A DNA stretch of 64,000 nucleotides, taken from assembly GCA_000149265.1 (NCBI GenBank), contig CH000599.1, forward strand, positions 29,519 to 93,518, written 5' to 3'. The notes under the pieces were generated by a model. The model worked only from the letters and a program-made list of their open reading frames with translations, made no database searches and was not told the origin of the DNA. The position numbers and the translations under genes were made by a program. The stretch's first letter is position 1, and the number at the start of each line of letters is the position of its first letter. This DNA comes from Ciona savignyi. Its lineage: Eukaryota > Chordata > Ascidiacea > Phlebobranchia > Cionidae. Shown here piece by piece: positions 33,224 through 46,350 of this stretch.

Positions 33224-35585
33224 GATAATAACATTGTTCCATTGTCTATATTTGATTTCTCGAATATGGATCTCGACGAATTGCAATCTATCAAAATGAA
33301 ACCATTATCACGTCATATTGTAAAGTGCATTGTTAATCCCGAGTTTGCAGGGAATTCCCCCGATGACGTCTCGGCCGCTTTGAAGGTTCATCCACTTGAG
33401 GTCACGTGACACATGCCAACAATCATTGAATTCCAGAATTGACAACAATTAAGGTGACGTCACTAGTTGAAATATTCATCCGCCAAATTCCAAGATGAAA
33501 AAGTGCGGAAAATTTATATTTTGAAAAATGACAAACTCTGTCCCAATATAGTATTAACATATGTGAATTCACAAATAATAACCCGTCCCCCATTTTAACT
33601 GTATAATATACGTACGAACATTGAACCGAAGTATAATTGAATATATTTATTATTTGTATGATGTATAAAATGTTCTTAAAAAGTTTGTAACTGTTCCTGC
33701 CTTTCGTCCTTTAACTGTATGTTATTCTCTCTATTTCAATAATAAAAATTGACAACAATTACAGCCGTGTCATTCGTTATTATTTAATGTATTAACGCTG
33801 GGCGATAAAAATAATAAATTATACATAAATACGGGTGATAAACCATATTATAGGTTCCAAACTTGGCCCCGTAAATAAAGAGCAACCGTTTCTATTACGA
33901 ACCTATAATAGATTCGTTACCAAGTCAGCTTTGTATATAACTTGGTGTATGTATCGGTGGCGTTAACCATTCGGTCACGTGACCGAGGCAATCGCGTTTC
34001 ACAGGATTCTTGAACTCAGCTTGAAACAACTCTATTTACGCAAGTTGTAAAACTCACAAGTACCAATGCTTTATTTGTTTACAGCCTTATATTTACAACT
34101 TGCAAAGGTTCAATCGAGGTGAGAATAAATTAACTGTCGTGTTTGTAATTGAATCGATTTGTAAACGATTAATTTAGATTCTAAATGTGCAATAAAACAA
34201 CACATTATAACTCAGTAACTTTCTTTAATTGATTTCGTTGTGTTACATTTTAGGAGGTAACACCATTAAATAATAAATTATCTTTTAGTGAATTTACAGG
34301 TAAAAAAATAAAGCTCTAAGGGGTTTAAACTAAGCAAATATTATTTAATTAAAAAATCTGGTGTAAATAACACATATTTTACACAATAAAACTTTATTTG
34401 TACCAAGTCAAGTTTCGATCAAAAAAGTAACAGACAATTTCACATGAAAAACTTGTGTTTAATCCTGTAATTTAGCGGCAGCAAATCAACTAATCCGAAT
34501 AAAATTAACAACAACCAATTTTACTAATTAGGTGTGAAAAGTATTTAAAACCCGTGAAATTGCACGTAAAACAAATCACGGAAGTGAAATTTGGCGGAAA
34601 ATCGCAGATTTATTCGACGTAAACGATAAAATAAACAGAGATTTAATGAATTGTTTTAAAAGACAAAAGAACCTGATTTTCGGGTGAATTGTCAAAATTT
34701 GAATCGTTCCCTTTTATTTCCTGTTTAACCATCACAAGTTTAGTTTATTCATATTGTTTTGGCTCCAATGGAAGAGTTTCGAGCTATCAGCCGGAAGGTT
34801 GTGGTTTCGAAACAAGCTATTGTATTTAAGATAAGCAAAAGTTTTAATTTGCACAGCCTGAACCAAGTGGAATAATGAATTCAAATAAATTGAAGGAAAG
34901 TGTGAATCATACACAACACACTGTTATAACCCCGGTAACCCGACGATGGGCGCGAGGTGTTCTGACGATTAACTACATCATACAACTCTTAAGTTTGTTT
35001 ATTTTATATCAAGGTTAGTTTCAATTATACCTGCTGTATAAGAGTCGCATTTAATACAATACAATCGTGTGTTGTAATTTCCAAGATATTATTTGATAAT
35101 ATCTTCTCCACGGTAAATGCATTAGAAGTGTTTGAACTTCAAAATAAACCAAAGATATCAAGTTAATGGGGTTTGAAATTGATACATTGTTTCAACCATA
35201 AACACCATTCTCTTCAATTGTTACGTTTGACTGGTAATGGAAGACACGTTTCTGACGTCACAAAGTCATTGTCATGGAATTTTGATTTCCCGCCAAATAT
35301 TAAACCAACAGACGCGGGTACTTTCGTTGGGGAAATAAATCGAAGTTTAAATCATCAACTTTGACATCTATTAGCCTGTTATAGTTGGCATGCAAAGTCT
35401 ATTTATACGTCGCTAAAGTATTTTTAATCCACGTCGTCCATTTGACCAGTTACCAGCATATTTATTCCCAGCATATCTGGCTGGTAAGTTTAAATTATTG
35501 GCGACAGTTGAAACTTGTTACAACTTAAAGAAATCCATCATAAAATGAAACATTCAAGATATTTTGTTTAAATTGAAACGAAGAC

Positions 35586-35927
35586 ATGGTTTGTACACAA
35601 GACACCGACATTCCTACACACCCAGTTATATCATCAACGCAAGTTTTTCCTTCCCGGGTTCGAATCCATGGATATAGATTCGTATTTTGGATATCTACGC
35701 TTCGCATACTTTATACAATCTTGGGTTGGGTGTTAATTTCCTTCCAAATGTCGATTCAACCGGTTTCACCCTGGTTCTATGTGTTGTGCTCACAACATGT
35801 GTCAACTGCTTTGGATGAGGTTGCCATGGATGACGTGGTTGACACGGATGACGTATATCTCGATGACGTACACCTGCTGGAAGTTCAAGTTGTTGATTTA
35901 ATGGGCGGAGTGTGTGGAAGACAATAG
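35586..35927 (+). other. 113-codon ORF around a tRNA-type B box, coding status unknown
   Basis: This ORF (MVCTQDTDIPTHP...) recurs in units 5 and 6, is altered in units 2 and 3, and is deleted in unit 1. Its last third encodes an acidic stretch (DDVVDTDDVYLDDVHLLEV) because the DNA repeats the gatgacgt core. The middle contains gggttcgaatcc, a perfect Pol III B box, but no convincing A box. I see no protein family and favour non-coding or SINE-derived DNA. Confidence 0.25.
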
Positions 35928-35969
35928 TCATTGTTTCGTATCAATTTGGTATTATCCACCGGTCAGTTA

Positions 35970-35981
35970 TGCGCATGCGCG
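35970..35981. promoter_or_regulatory. NRF1-type palindrome (unit 4)
   Basis: TGCGCATGCGCG, in the same context as in units 1, 3, 5 and 6. Confidence 0.5.
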
Positions 35982-37578
35982 TCAAACTGTCAATCAAATC
36001 ATCGGTTGCCTCGCATTGAAGTCCAAATAATTGTTTTGACAAATGACCCACAGGTGTTCGCTGATGTATAAGTGCTCAGTGTTTTAGTGGTTTACAACTG
36101 GACTCCAATCAATCTTATATTCGCGGTGTAAAGTGTGAAACGAGGTGATATGTCTTGACAGGCGACGCCAGGTGCGAAAGCAGGGAAATAGCGACGACGA
36201 CGCAACACGTGATTTAAACTCTTTGAAATGTGCGCCGGTAGCAAAACATGCGTCGGAAATCAAATAAAGCGATTACCTTGCGACGCGCGACTTCATTGTT
36301 ACGTACACAATGACGAAAGTGATAAAATAGAATCGCGACTAATCGGTATATTGCGCACAACAGTACTGCGCAGCCACATTCGAAGGTACACAGACGAACC
36401 AATACACGCTTGTAGTTTTGTTAATAGTGTCACACACAAGACACAACCCACTTTACTTTTGCCCAATATACAAGTTGCTGATATTTTACAACAAGTAACT
36501 AGAATGTTAATTCGTAATATTTAGTCATGCTATTTACTTAATAAAAAGGGTTACTTTTGAGGAAAATGGCAAAAAATAAAATAATATTATAGACTGGATA
36601 AATTTGGTTGTATATTGACGCTTATTCTAAATTCGTATTTAACTTTTTCTTTTTTTTAATTTAATATTTTGAAAAACTTCACTTTGGCCAGAGCACAAGT
36701 TATGACGAAATACCAAGGAAGAAATTGAAATATTGTTTCGTTGTTCCATTCTATACCCAGGGTATGGGGATAGCTACCTGGCTATTTATCAGAGGAAACC
36801 GATTCGAATCCACTCGAGTTAACGTTTTTTCTGATATTTTCAGCAATTTAATTTTTAGCCTGCTAAGTTTAATTTTTAGCCTGCTAAGTTTGAAACCCAT
36901 GATTTCGTATATAGAAGAATCAGTCGCGTTAACCATTCCGCTACACGACCAAGACAACTCGTTTTGGTTTTATAGAAGTGCCACTATGAGCTCAAGAGCG
37001 ACATGGTGCGGTGGAATCGGGAGAGTTAGCTTACAAGTGCCGTTCAACCAGGATATTAAAGTTTATCGCCGTGAATGGGAAAAAAACCAGGGGGTTATCA
37101 AACGCGCAATCGTCAGATTACCTCGCGCCCACCGTCGGGTTACCGGAGGTATGTCAGTGTGTCGTATATGATACATACATTTCTTCAATTAGTAGAACCC
37201 ATTAATCTTCTGGGTTCAGGTAATGCTCGTTAAGTGCCTCGTCCAAGGACATGGGCAAAGCAGTAGGATTCGTCGCCAAACGTTTTTGACGGCTGTGGGC
37301 ACTTCATTAGATACACGGTTTGCCGTGTTAAACCCCAAGCGAGTCTATCATATGTTTCAACAATGTTTCCTTTAAACAAAGCAAGACTAGTTGGAAAAAT
37401 GATTATGACCGATTTTACGTCACACTGGTCACGTGACGAATGATGCGTTCGTACAGAATAAATAAAAACAAACAAACCGAACACTGCGGACCCTTTGACA
37501 AACAGTCGGTGTTTTGGTGAGGTAAATGTTAACCCTGCGTATGTTGTCCCATACACGGTCATGTAGTTGTATCTATTA

Positions 37579-37642
37579 CCTTAACATGGGAATTACCCCA
37601 ACATGGGGATTACCCCAACATGGGGATTACCCCAACATGGGA
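37579..37642. repeat. 17-bp tandem repeat (unit 4, 4 copies)
   Basis: Four copies with the first diverged (ttaacatggg). Confidence 0.88.
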
Positions 37643-37992
37643 ATGATGCTTCACCATACCTTCAGTCCAGTAGTAATATGTCCGATTCGAATGAAACATC
37701 AAGATATTTAGAATCATTTTCATTCATTTATTTTTATCGGTCGAATTTCGAACCCATGTTGGATTTGCCCCAAAGTTTTTAAACGGAATTGGTATTTGTA
37801 TCGGTGGCGTTAACCACTCGGCCACACGATCGTGCATTCATATATAGATGGAAGATTGAAGGCGATAAATCGGTCACATACCCTCGTGCCCACTGTCGGG
37901 TTACACGTGTTGATATAGCGGAGACGTTTTAGTTCCAATTAAATTTAATCAGTCGCTGCAACATAATTTGAAATGTCTACGGTGAAAATCAA

Positions 37993-38495
37993 TTATTTTA
38001 TTTCGTTCACAAATTCTTTATTTTTCCAACCAAAATGAACACCGGACTCAATAGCGCAACCTGACGGCGGAGAAAATGTGTCAAAAATACAATTGTCAAC
38101 AATGTTGGGATATATGGAGTGCGACACCGTGCGGAGGGAAAACTGGGGAGGGGGTTGGGTGGATGGTGGGGGGTCGGTGGGTTTGGGGGTGGAGGTCCGG
38201 GGAATCCCCATGGGTGAATCAGGGGACGATTTTGGGGGAATCACCTTCGGGAAGGCGTCGAGCATTCGTGGGGTGGATGCGCGGTCGAAGTCGTTTCGCG
38301 ATCGCTTGGCGTTGGGGGGATCAAATGAGGTTCAAACTCAATTTCTTACTTCGCTGGGTGGATGTCGGGGAGTCGGATTCTTCTGGAAGCTTCGATTCCT
38401 TCGGGGAAAATCTCCCGGTGATGATATTCTCGATCGAGAAGTTGATTTTCGATTTCGGAGAATTTTCCGGGGGTGAAGTGTGATTTTCTTCGTCG
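37993..38495 (-). pseudogene. FoxB copy 4, out-of-frame remainder of the 3' coding region
   Basis: Downstream of the premature stop the eh1-like segment (FSIENII, here followed by TGRF) is preserved in one shifted frame (within 38321-38614). The canonical tail ending FVNEIK is preserved in another (37993-38265). The extra base that separates these two frames lies near 38311-38340. The tail is nearly identical to copy 1, so the damage looks recent. Confidence 0.75.
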
Positions 38496-39326
38496 CTAGA
38501 TGGCGACACGGAGGAGGATCTCTCGATTTTCCTTCGAGTCGGTTGGGTGGGGTTGGTGTGGGGTGAACGGGGGAATCCCGGGAACCGAGGTAAACATCGA
38601 ATATTTGACGTCACTTACAGGGTTTATGACGTCACCAGCCGCCATTTTGTTCATCGCGTTCCGGAAACCAGTCATTGCAGACCGGAAGTACGCGACCGCG
38701 GCCGCCGTCATTTCCGGGTTCTGGAAAACCGGGAAGTTTGGAAGGAAGTGGGGGTTGACTGGGTGACCCACCACCCCTGGTTTCATTGGGGGGTATCTCG
38801 GAGTGGGGAAAGTACCGAAACGGGGTTGGTGTGAGAGAAACTGCTGGTGCGCTTGGTAGATTCGGTTTCTCTCAATTTGTGTTTCGCCGATGATGTTAAG
38901 TCCGATCTCCTTCCCATAATTATGACTCATATGTTGGTAGTGTGACATCATAGAAGGGTTGCCGCCATCTTGGATCCCAGATTGAGGGAAGTCGGTCTTG
39001 AATCTCTTGCGTCGTCGGAGGAAACTCCCGTTCTCGAACATTTCCCCGCAGGTCGGATGAAGCCCCCACAGACTCCCCTTGCCCGGCTGGTCGCCTCTTC
39101 GCGGGATCTTCACGAAACAATCGTTGAATGAGAGGTTGTGACGTAATGAGTTCTGCCATCGCTGCGTGTTAGCGCGGTAGAATGGGAACCTGTCCATGAT
39201 GTAGCGGTATATCTCCGAGAGACTCATCATTTTGTTCGGGGAGGATTGGATTGCCATGGCTGTGAGAGCGATGTAGGAATATGGAGGTTTCTGCTCTCCG
39301 TATGAGTCTCTTCCTGGCCGCGGCAT
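38496..39326 (-). CDS. FOXB: FoxB-type forkhead factor, copy 4, truncated at 276 aa
   Basis: The forkhead domain is identical in sequence to copy 1 through residue 110. One extra T in a T-run at about 38527-38530 (gatttt against gattt) shifts the frame after HPTDSKE, adding about nine foreign residues before the stop at 38496. As in copy 2, the product keeps the DNA-binding domain and loses the eh1-like motif. The two truncations arose by different insertions only about 15 bp apart in the aligned gene. A homopolymer sequencing error would explain this copy. Confidence 0.8.
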   Translation of the reverse strand: MPRPGRDSYGEQKPPYSYIALTAMAIQSSPNKMMSLSEIYRYIMDRFPFYRANTQRWQNSLRHNLSFNDCFVKIPRRGDQPGKGSLWGLHPTCGEMFENGSFLRRRKRFKTDFPQSGIQDGGNPSMMSHYQHMSHNYGKEIGLNIIGETQIERNRIYQAHQQFLSHQPRFGTFPTPRYPPMKPGVVGHPVNPHFLPNFPVFQNPEMTAAAVAYFRSAMTGFRNAMNKMAAGDVINPVSDVKYSMFTSVPGIPPFTPHQPHPTDSKENREILLRVAI

Positions 39327-40210
39327 CTTCGGGAACGATTCTTACAAGTTTTCACAAAAAAATTAAGTCAATTTCTGTAACGGAAAATAATTGTTAGAAA
39401 ATCGGTTTGATGTTGTGTTTTATAATCTTTACAGCGGACGAACAATATAAGTAGGCTGGTAACGAAATATACAAAACTAAAACTAAATTTAGATATTAAA
39501 ATTTTGGTTTTATTATAATTGAAGGTAATAAACATATATGGAGAGGTTTCGAGTCAAAATTATTATGTCTGATTAAAAATCAATCACTAAACTGTTTTAT
39601 TTCTGCAATTTTCAAGCTAAGACATTTCTGACTGATTTCACTTTCAAAATGGCGACCCATTGTTGAAACGGCCAAAGACAAAACTTCAACGTTTCCAACT
39701 TTCAACAATTAGCTTTCAATCCAGCAATTAATAGTTCGACTTTCCCACGCCATATTGCTTTGATCAGCTATTTCCCCATTCACAAATACTCGCCACCTTT
39801 TATAGAATAGAACTGATGATTTTGAATGAATGATTAAGAAATCTGTCTCGAGTCTCGATAAAAGAATCTTTCAACTTGGTTACTTTAATATATTTGATTA
39901 AATTGTTTCTAAATATTCAAGTTAATAACCTCGAACTTTCCTAACAAAATGAACTCCGTCGCAAAATTATTGCTTAACCATGTTCACCAACTGCGTCTAA
40001 AGATGAATTTCTTCCCATTCATACAAGATTCGCTGACCGATAAAACAATTATTCTTTTAATTTCAAAACCTATTGAACATCTAAAAATAGATTTCTTTGA
40101 TGGCGCTTATATCCAGGTTTGCTGACCGAAAAGCAAATTATACTTTCCGTTTCGAATCCGACTTCTATTCGAGCAACCAACCAAGTGATATTCAGCACGT
40201 GCGAACAACG

Positions 40211-40218
40211 CTTATATA
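40211..40218 (-). promoter_or_regulatory. Candidate FoxB TATA box, copy 4
   Basis: TATATAAG lies on the minus strand, 885 bp from the ATG. Confidence 0.45.
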
Positions 40219-42596
40219 CTCGCGCCTTTTTCTTTTTTCCTCACTCCGATGATGACGTAGGGAGGCCAAAGCAAAGGTTTGCGTCAGCCCAGCTGGTAGA
40301 AATCAACGAAACATCGATTTTTACGCGAAAACAACAAGTTTCTATTATTTAATGACGTATATATGACGTTGTTTGATGAATAAGCATGTTGTGAAGCATG
40401 TGTTTTGTTTGATTATTGCGTCACAACCAAAGATTTGAGGTTTGGCGGCCACGACTAATGATACCGAAAGTAATTCAATGATTGGATTTAAGATGAGTTT
40501 TAACGACTGTCGTTTTGCCGATTTTTCCCGCTTTCTAATTTTTCATCGAAGGTCCTGCTTCATGTTTTCTTTAAAAAATGGAAAATTCTCTTCATTCTCC
40601 GATCCAGTTCATCTTTACTTGAGAATTTATATGTAAATTGAGTTAATTAAAAAATAGGTTTAAAAACCGTGTTTGTAGCATCTGCAAAATGGTCTATTTC
40701 AACAATTATTCGGAATTTACGATTTAGTTCGAATTAATTAAAAACTATACTCCATATCTTTCTATACAAATATAAACTTTCTATTATTTAATCGCAGAAT
40801 TGTTTTTATAAAAAAAAAAACTTTTTTATTTGTGTAATCTTTCTAGTTGGGTTTAAAATAAATATTTTTTTATTTTGATTTTAATTTGTATACTTTTTTA
40901 TAAATCAAGCAATAAATTGTTTATTTAAAAAAACTTTCTTTTCTAGGAATATTTTACATTGCTGATCAATCAAGCATAACGAATCACGTGACCTTTGTAC
41001 GTCATCGCTTGATTAATTGGACAAATAAAGTGAAATTTCAATTAAAACAGAATCAGTTTCGTCGAGAGCAGCTGCACTTTCACTCTGTTGGATGTTTATG
41101 ACGTCACAATGCATTTACGCGCTTCAGGTTTGTTTGGATATTACGTCACAATTGACCTCGCGCGACACTATTGTTAGCAGGTGTAGCAATTAAGAAGAAA
41201 TTTAGTTTAAAGAATTAATGAGTTGGTATTTAACCAGGCACACGTGGTTGGGCATTATGGAGGGTTCGGTTTACTACGGGGATTCAATAAATATTTGCTT
41301 AAATATTTCGATATAAAATTTAAATAAATATCGTAAAAACCCAAAATTAATAAACATTTCTTACGTTACGATTTCCAATATTAATATAATCGGCAAGATT
41401 AGGAAATTAATTTGCATATTTATATTTCGTGATAATTTATGTACAAATAGTGTTCGTTCGAATATTTGGAAATTTCCAACACATTTTTAAACATGGTTTA
41501 TTGCAAAATGAACCAAATATTGTCAAATAAAGTATAGCATTATTAAAACAACATATTTGTTTAAGAGAAAAATGTTTGCTTTTAAACTCCTTGCAAAGCA
41601 AGGGTCTTAAAACTTCGATCTAAATATATTATTTCATAAATCCACATTGAAACTTTCAGTTTTAACATTTCTTAATTACAGGGGGGTAAACAATCTTATC
41701 GGTGAAATTGATTTATTTTCCTAAAGTCACGAAAAGTCAAGTGTGTAATGTGTTCTTTCCTAACCAGCTTCATATTTAACTCGAATGTCTCATTGAATTA
41801 AGTTGAAAGATCTCCCAGTAATTGGCAATTTCTCGCTTATTTGCCTCCATTGATTGCGCGTTGGTTCTTCGCGTCGCGTTTTCGATCGTCGCGGATGATC
41901 CACCATTGTGGGGGGTGTCCCTCAGATATTCATCCGCGCGAAGGAACCTTAATAAATACACGGTTATGAGAAAATCCAATATTTCCGACCAAAACACATA
42001 TTCGCCAACCACAACTCAATATAATCACAAACACACAATAGATGACGTGTCCACACGGGAATCGGGGATGGGAACGACCGCTAAATCAACATTCCATCCA
42101 TGGGAACCGCACAATCCGGTTTTAATTAATTGAAACAAAACCAGGCGACAAACAGACGAGAATAAACCCTGCGGAAGGCGGCAAACCAGCATTTGTATGG
42201 GGATGTGGGATAATGTAGATTTAGCCTTAATTTGCAAACTATCTATTCGTATAGATGGGAAGGGGTAATGTGGCGGTTAATCGGGTTTTATCGTCAGTTT
42301 AAGTTTTCCACAAAGTTTTAGTCTTTCCGGGATTAGAGGTATCTATTTTGGGGAAACACCGCAGAAATTTGTTCATATTGATCAAACAGTTCATAAGATT
42401 TAATTAACATTAAAAATTGCCTTTATAAGTGCGCCATGTAGCCTTTAAGCCACGTCACTCAAACGAATACACCACCAAATATTTTAAAAATATCGATTTT
42501 ATTAGTAATTATGTGGATACCTTACTTGGTAACAAGAAGCAGCGAAAACAACTTTCATCATAATTTCGTGCTTCGAAAAATGGGGAGGGGGGTAAT

Positions 42597-42656
42597 TTGT
42601 GACGTAATGCTTGATATTTATGACGTAATACTTGATATATGTGACGCAACCTATAG
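42597..42656. repeat. CRE-like repeat, unit 4 (3 copies)
   Basis: Same three cores and spacing as unit 2, within a longer stretch in which units 2 and 4 are nearly identical. Confidence 0.7.
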
Positions 42657-44671
42657 TATGGTTGTTATTCAAAACAGGTTTAAGGCAACAATTAATTATT
42701 TTCTAGAATTTAAATATTTGATCGAAACCACGAATTCATCGATTTACTACGCGCTGAAATACGTCACAGTAGAGTCTATTATGTCATATTGGACCTCTAG
42801 AAAGATGTTGAATAATGAGGGAAACAACGTTTAGAAATAAGAAAACAAGAGAAAATAAACATTTGTTTGAAGAAATGAAAACGCTGGTTGTTGTTGGTTT
42901 CGTGGTATTTGCGGTGTATGGGCAGGTGGTGCGCATATCAAGGTTTACAAAAGTAAGTAGGAATTTTGTAGTTTAAACTATAGATCGCTAAAGGCGCGCT
43001 TATCAAGGTTGAGTTGCGTACAATCAACCAACATGATAAGAATATGTCCGATCATCAAACAATTAATATCATTCGGCGGCTTGCGGTTGCGCATATCCCG
43101 TTTGTATGTTTACAATCATTCAAGCAGTAGTTTCGCTAAATACCAACATCTGTTGTTTATATTCAACGGATATTTATGTTGCTCTCTACATTGCGACACC
43201 TGGCCCGACCGATCGCGATCAAAATGGCGGCATTGGAGGCGTCGTATTCCCGCGGTGACCTCTCTCGCGCCCCCTTCTCGCTTAGATCGATCAAAGGGAG
43301 TTTCCTAGGTGTGAATGGCGGAACGACTACTATTGTAAACAGAGGTAAACAAAGTCGCGTTTGTTTTATTGCTGCGTTTAATTTTCTATTGTGTTGGTAC
43401 TTGGCTATGTGCACAGGTGTTCATGCCGGCCATCTAAACCACAGACGACGCAGTTAAAACGCAACAATTGCGTTATGACTAGCAGCGATGCCATATTTGC
43501 ACGGGAGGTAAGATAGCGATACCACTTATTCATAAGCAGATGCGCAAAATATGCATAACCCGGTTATAATGGGCAAATAAACTATGTTAATAATTAAGTA
43601 ATTTATCCATCTGTTTCATATTAATTAAATTGCTGCCATATTCTTAAACGCAAATAATTCGTTAAGAAAACCCTCTATTTTTTAAATTTAACAAATCACT
43701 ATTTTTGTGTTGAAATTTTAAAATTTCTATTTCCCCCCCCCCCACCCAAATCGATCACACGTGACTTCACATTGGAATTGGCGATTTCATTACAATTAAA
43801 TACAAATATGGAGATCATATATAATCTCCTTATAATACGTCCCTTTAATAAATGACACCTCATACATATGAGTAATGCGGGCTGCTAAACCCCCCCAAAC
43901 ACATGGTGGACTTAAATAATGATCATTAGTACGCGGATAATACATATCATCCTTATGCTTATCGCGTATAATGCCTCCCAAGTATTATGCCGCCCCTGGT
44001 TACAGCCTTCGGCGCCACATTAAAACTGCTTGAATTTGGTCATAATTTTAACGCTTAAGTAGCACAAAAACTGTTTGTAGCATTCAATTAAGCAAGTGCC
44101 TTGCTTATATATTACAACATCGATTATAATTTAAGCTACACAGTATTTTTAAGCTTAAATGGAAAAATGATATAAGTAGCGAATAATTAATTGAGTTTTT
44201 TTCCACATATTTACAACATCTATATTGTAGTTTCATGCACACAATATTCGGGGCTTGCGGTTCGTGTGCAGTTTGCCATCAACATAGGTTTGGTAATGAA
44301 CCCATCATGGGTTCGAAACTTGGCTCATTTTAACTTTCCCAAATATCGTTATAACGTTCCCAGTACATCATGTCTAAGTGGACGCTACAATTCATTCATA
44401 GCCAGATGGAAATATATTTTCTTACACTTTTTATTGTTTGATTGACTATTCCGTTGCTCGTTGCTTTTGTTACTTTTTATTGACAATTTATTGTTTGAGG
44501 TCCAAATGTCGACGATCGCATTGATTGTGAAATAACAATGTGTTATGACGTCACACTCACACATATCTATAATGAATTCGAAACTGCCACGACATAAACC
44601 CGATTATTCGCGAACAATGGCGTAAAGCACATGCGACAGCTACTTCAATCGCGAATTATATCGATGCTTGT

Positions 44672-44687
44672 ATTATGACGTCATAAT
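44672..44687. promoter_or_regulatory. 16-bp CRE palindrome (unit 4)
   Basis: Identical palindrome. The micro-ORF start downstream is changed from ATG to ATA in this unit. Confidence 0.55.
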
Positions 44688-46121
44688 GATAATAACATTG
44701 TTCCATTGTCTATATTTGATTTCTCGAATATAGATCTCGAATTGCAATCTATAAAAATGAAACCATTATCACGTCATATTGTAAAGTGCATTGTTAATCC
44801 AGAGTTTGTGGGGAATTTCCCCGATGACGTATCGTCCGCATTGAAGGTTTCATCAGGTCACGTGACACATGCCAAGAGTATATTATATATACGTACATTA
44901 AACCGCAGTATAATTGAATGTATTTATTATTTGTATGGAGTTCAAATTGTTCTTAAAAAGCTTGTTACTGTAGCGTTTTTACGCCCTGAAACTGTATGTG
45001 TGCTTAGCGGTATTTCAATAAAGAATTGGCAACAATTACGGCCGTTTCATTCATTATCGTTTAACGAATTAACGCTGGGGATACAAATAACGAATTATAG
45101 ACAAAAACGCGCTTGGTGATAAACCTAACGTGGGTTCGAAACTTAGCTCGGCAAATAAAGATTTAAGCAACAGTTTGTATTACGAACCTATAATGGGATC
45201 GTTACCAAGTCAGCTTTGTATATAACTTGGTGTATGTATCGGTGGCGTTAACCATTCGGTCACGTGACCAAGGCAATCGCGTTTCACAGGATTCTTGAAC
45301 TCAGCTTGAAACAACTCTGTTTACGCAAGTTGTAAAACTCACAACTACCAATGCTTTATTTGTTTACAGCCCTATATTTACAACTTGCAAAGGTTCAATC
45401 GAGGTGAGAATAAATTAACTGTCGTGTTTGTGATTGAATCGATTTGTAAACGATTAATTCAGATTCTAAATGTGCAATAAAACAACACATTATAACATAG
45501 CAACTTTCTATAATTGATATCGTTGTGTTACCTTTTAGGAGGTAACACCATTAATTAATAAATAATCTTATAGTAAGTTCACAATCAAATAAAGACAACT
45601 GTAAGTGGTTTAAAATGATCAAACATTATTAAATTAGAAATCGGATGTAAATAACACATAATTTCCCCCAAAAAATATTTCTAAGTTAAGTTTCAAATAA
45701 GTTTTTAAATAAATATAACACAAATGTAAGAAGTTCAAACCGATCAAACGTTCAATAAACTAATAAAAAATAACACACTATTTCACATAAAAGAACTTGT
45801 GTTTAATCCTGTATTTTAGTTGCAGCAAAATCAACTAATCCGACGAATCGAATTAACAACAACCAATTTTACTAATTAGGTGTGAAAAGTATTTAAAACC
45901 CGTGAAATTTCATGTAAAACAAATCACGGAAGTAAAATTTAGCGGAAAATCGCAGATTATTTGACGTAAACGATAAAATAAACAGTGATTTGATGAATTG
46001 TTTTAAAAGACAAAATAAACTAATTATCGGTCAAACTTATCGAAATTTAAAATGTTTGATTCGTTTTCTTTTATTTCGTATTTGACTTTCAAAAGTTTAT
46101 GTGGTTTATCCAAATCGGTTT

Positions 46122-46350
46122 GGGTCTGTTAGCTCTAATGGTAGCGCGTCGGACTATCAACCGAATGGTTGTTATTTCGAAACAAGCAGGCAGCTATTGT
46201 CTTTAATGTACACAAAGTTCTTAATTTGCGTCGCCTGAACCCAGCGGATTAATGGGTTCTAATAAATTGAAGGAACGTGTGAATCATACACAACACACTG
46301 CAATAGTTACGGTAACCCAACGGTGGGCGCGTGGTGATCTGATGATTGAC
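46122..46350 (+). mobile_element. tRNA-derived SINE-like element (unit 5, best preserved)
   Basis: ctgttagctctaatggtagcg is an A-box/D-arm-like segment. cggactatcaaccgaatggtt occupies the anticodon-arm position, and ttatttcgaaac is a weak B box. The body ends in the shared ggtaacccaacggtgggcgcg segment. The structure is tRNA-derived, but it is not a functional tRNA gene: no seven-base acceptor pairing can be drawn. Confidence 0.5.

Larger units (their letters stand above)
22711..34000. repeat. Tandem array unit 3 (about 11,290 bp)
   Basis: The first 45 bp are diverged from the other units (ggacacaggttcaaaaacc...), but the match resumes at tgtaaaactcac (22756). FoxB in this unit has a full-length frame with an altered tail. 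The SINE-rich region is nearly identical to that of unit 5. Confidence 0.92.
28055..34000. other. Unit 3 right flank: FoxB upstream region
   Basis: The candidate 5' UTR extends to about 28915. An internal deletion relative to the other units lies near 29200-29240 (the gattttt-cccgcttt stretch is missing). Conserved blocks are at 29645-29985 (B), 30410-30830 (C), 31600-32045 (D), 32310-32575 (E) and 33066-33385 (CRE block). A deletion follows block E: ggttgcaacc joins directly to ataacaaaggttgacg near 32570. The remainder is AT-rich with no recognised genes, and the SINE-like piece at 33830-33985 closes the unit. Confidence 0.6.
34001..37992. other. Unit 4 left flank, no firm gene
   Basis: AT-rich DNA (34001-34730) is followed by a degraded SINE-like element (34757-34980) and the E2F-motif block. 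The B-box/TGACGT segment (35586-35927, a 113-codon ORF ending CGRQ) comes next, then the NRF1 palindrome (35970) and the 63-codon-ORF block (36228). SINE-like pieces (36890-36955, 37095-37260, 37738-37830) and the 17-bp repeat (37579-37642) follow. Of the 15-bp repeat only one partial copy remains (36707). Confidence 0.65.
34001..45285. repeat. Tandem array unit 4 (about 11,285 bp)
   Basis: Same order of elements. The sequence just upstream of FoxB is almost identical to unit 1, while other segments match unit 2 (near 42340-42660) or unit 5 (near 44200-44500). The FoxB copy is frame-shifted. Confidence 0.93.
39327..45285. other. Unit 4 right flank: FoxB upstream region
   Basis: The candidate 5' UTR extends to about 40190 and is nearly the same as in unit 1. 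Conserved blocks are at 40960-41285 (B), 41725-42145 (C), 43035-43480 (D), 43745-44010 (E) and 44520-44855 (CRE block). Between 44020 and 44500 the unit carries sequence shared with unit 5 only, including a tgggttcgaaact B-box-like SINE piece at about 44305-44325. Positions 40640-40950 and 41290-41680 are AT-rich and featureless. The unit ends with the SINE-like piece at 45115-45270. Confidence 0.6.

Noticed and set aside
35640-35680. tRNA gene around the perfect B box gggttcgaatcc
   Set aside because: No A box or acceptor stem at the right distance.
44706-45119. 137-codon ORF in unit 4
   Set aside because: It starts at a non-ATG codon, its ancestral ATG is lost, and the extension is not open in other units. 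Only the short conserved part is discussed.
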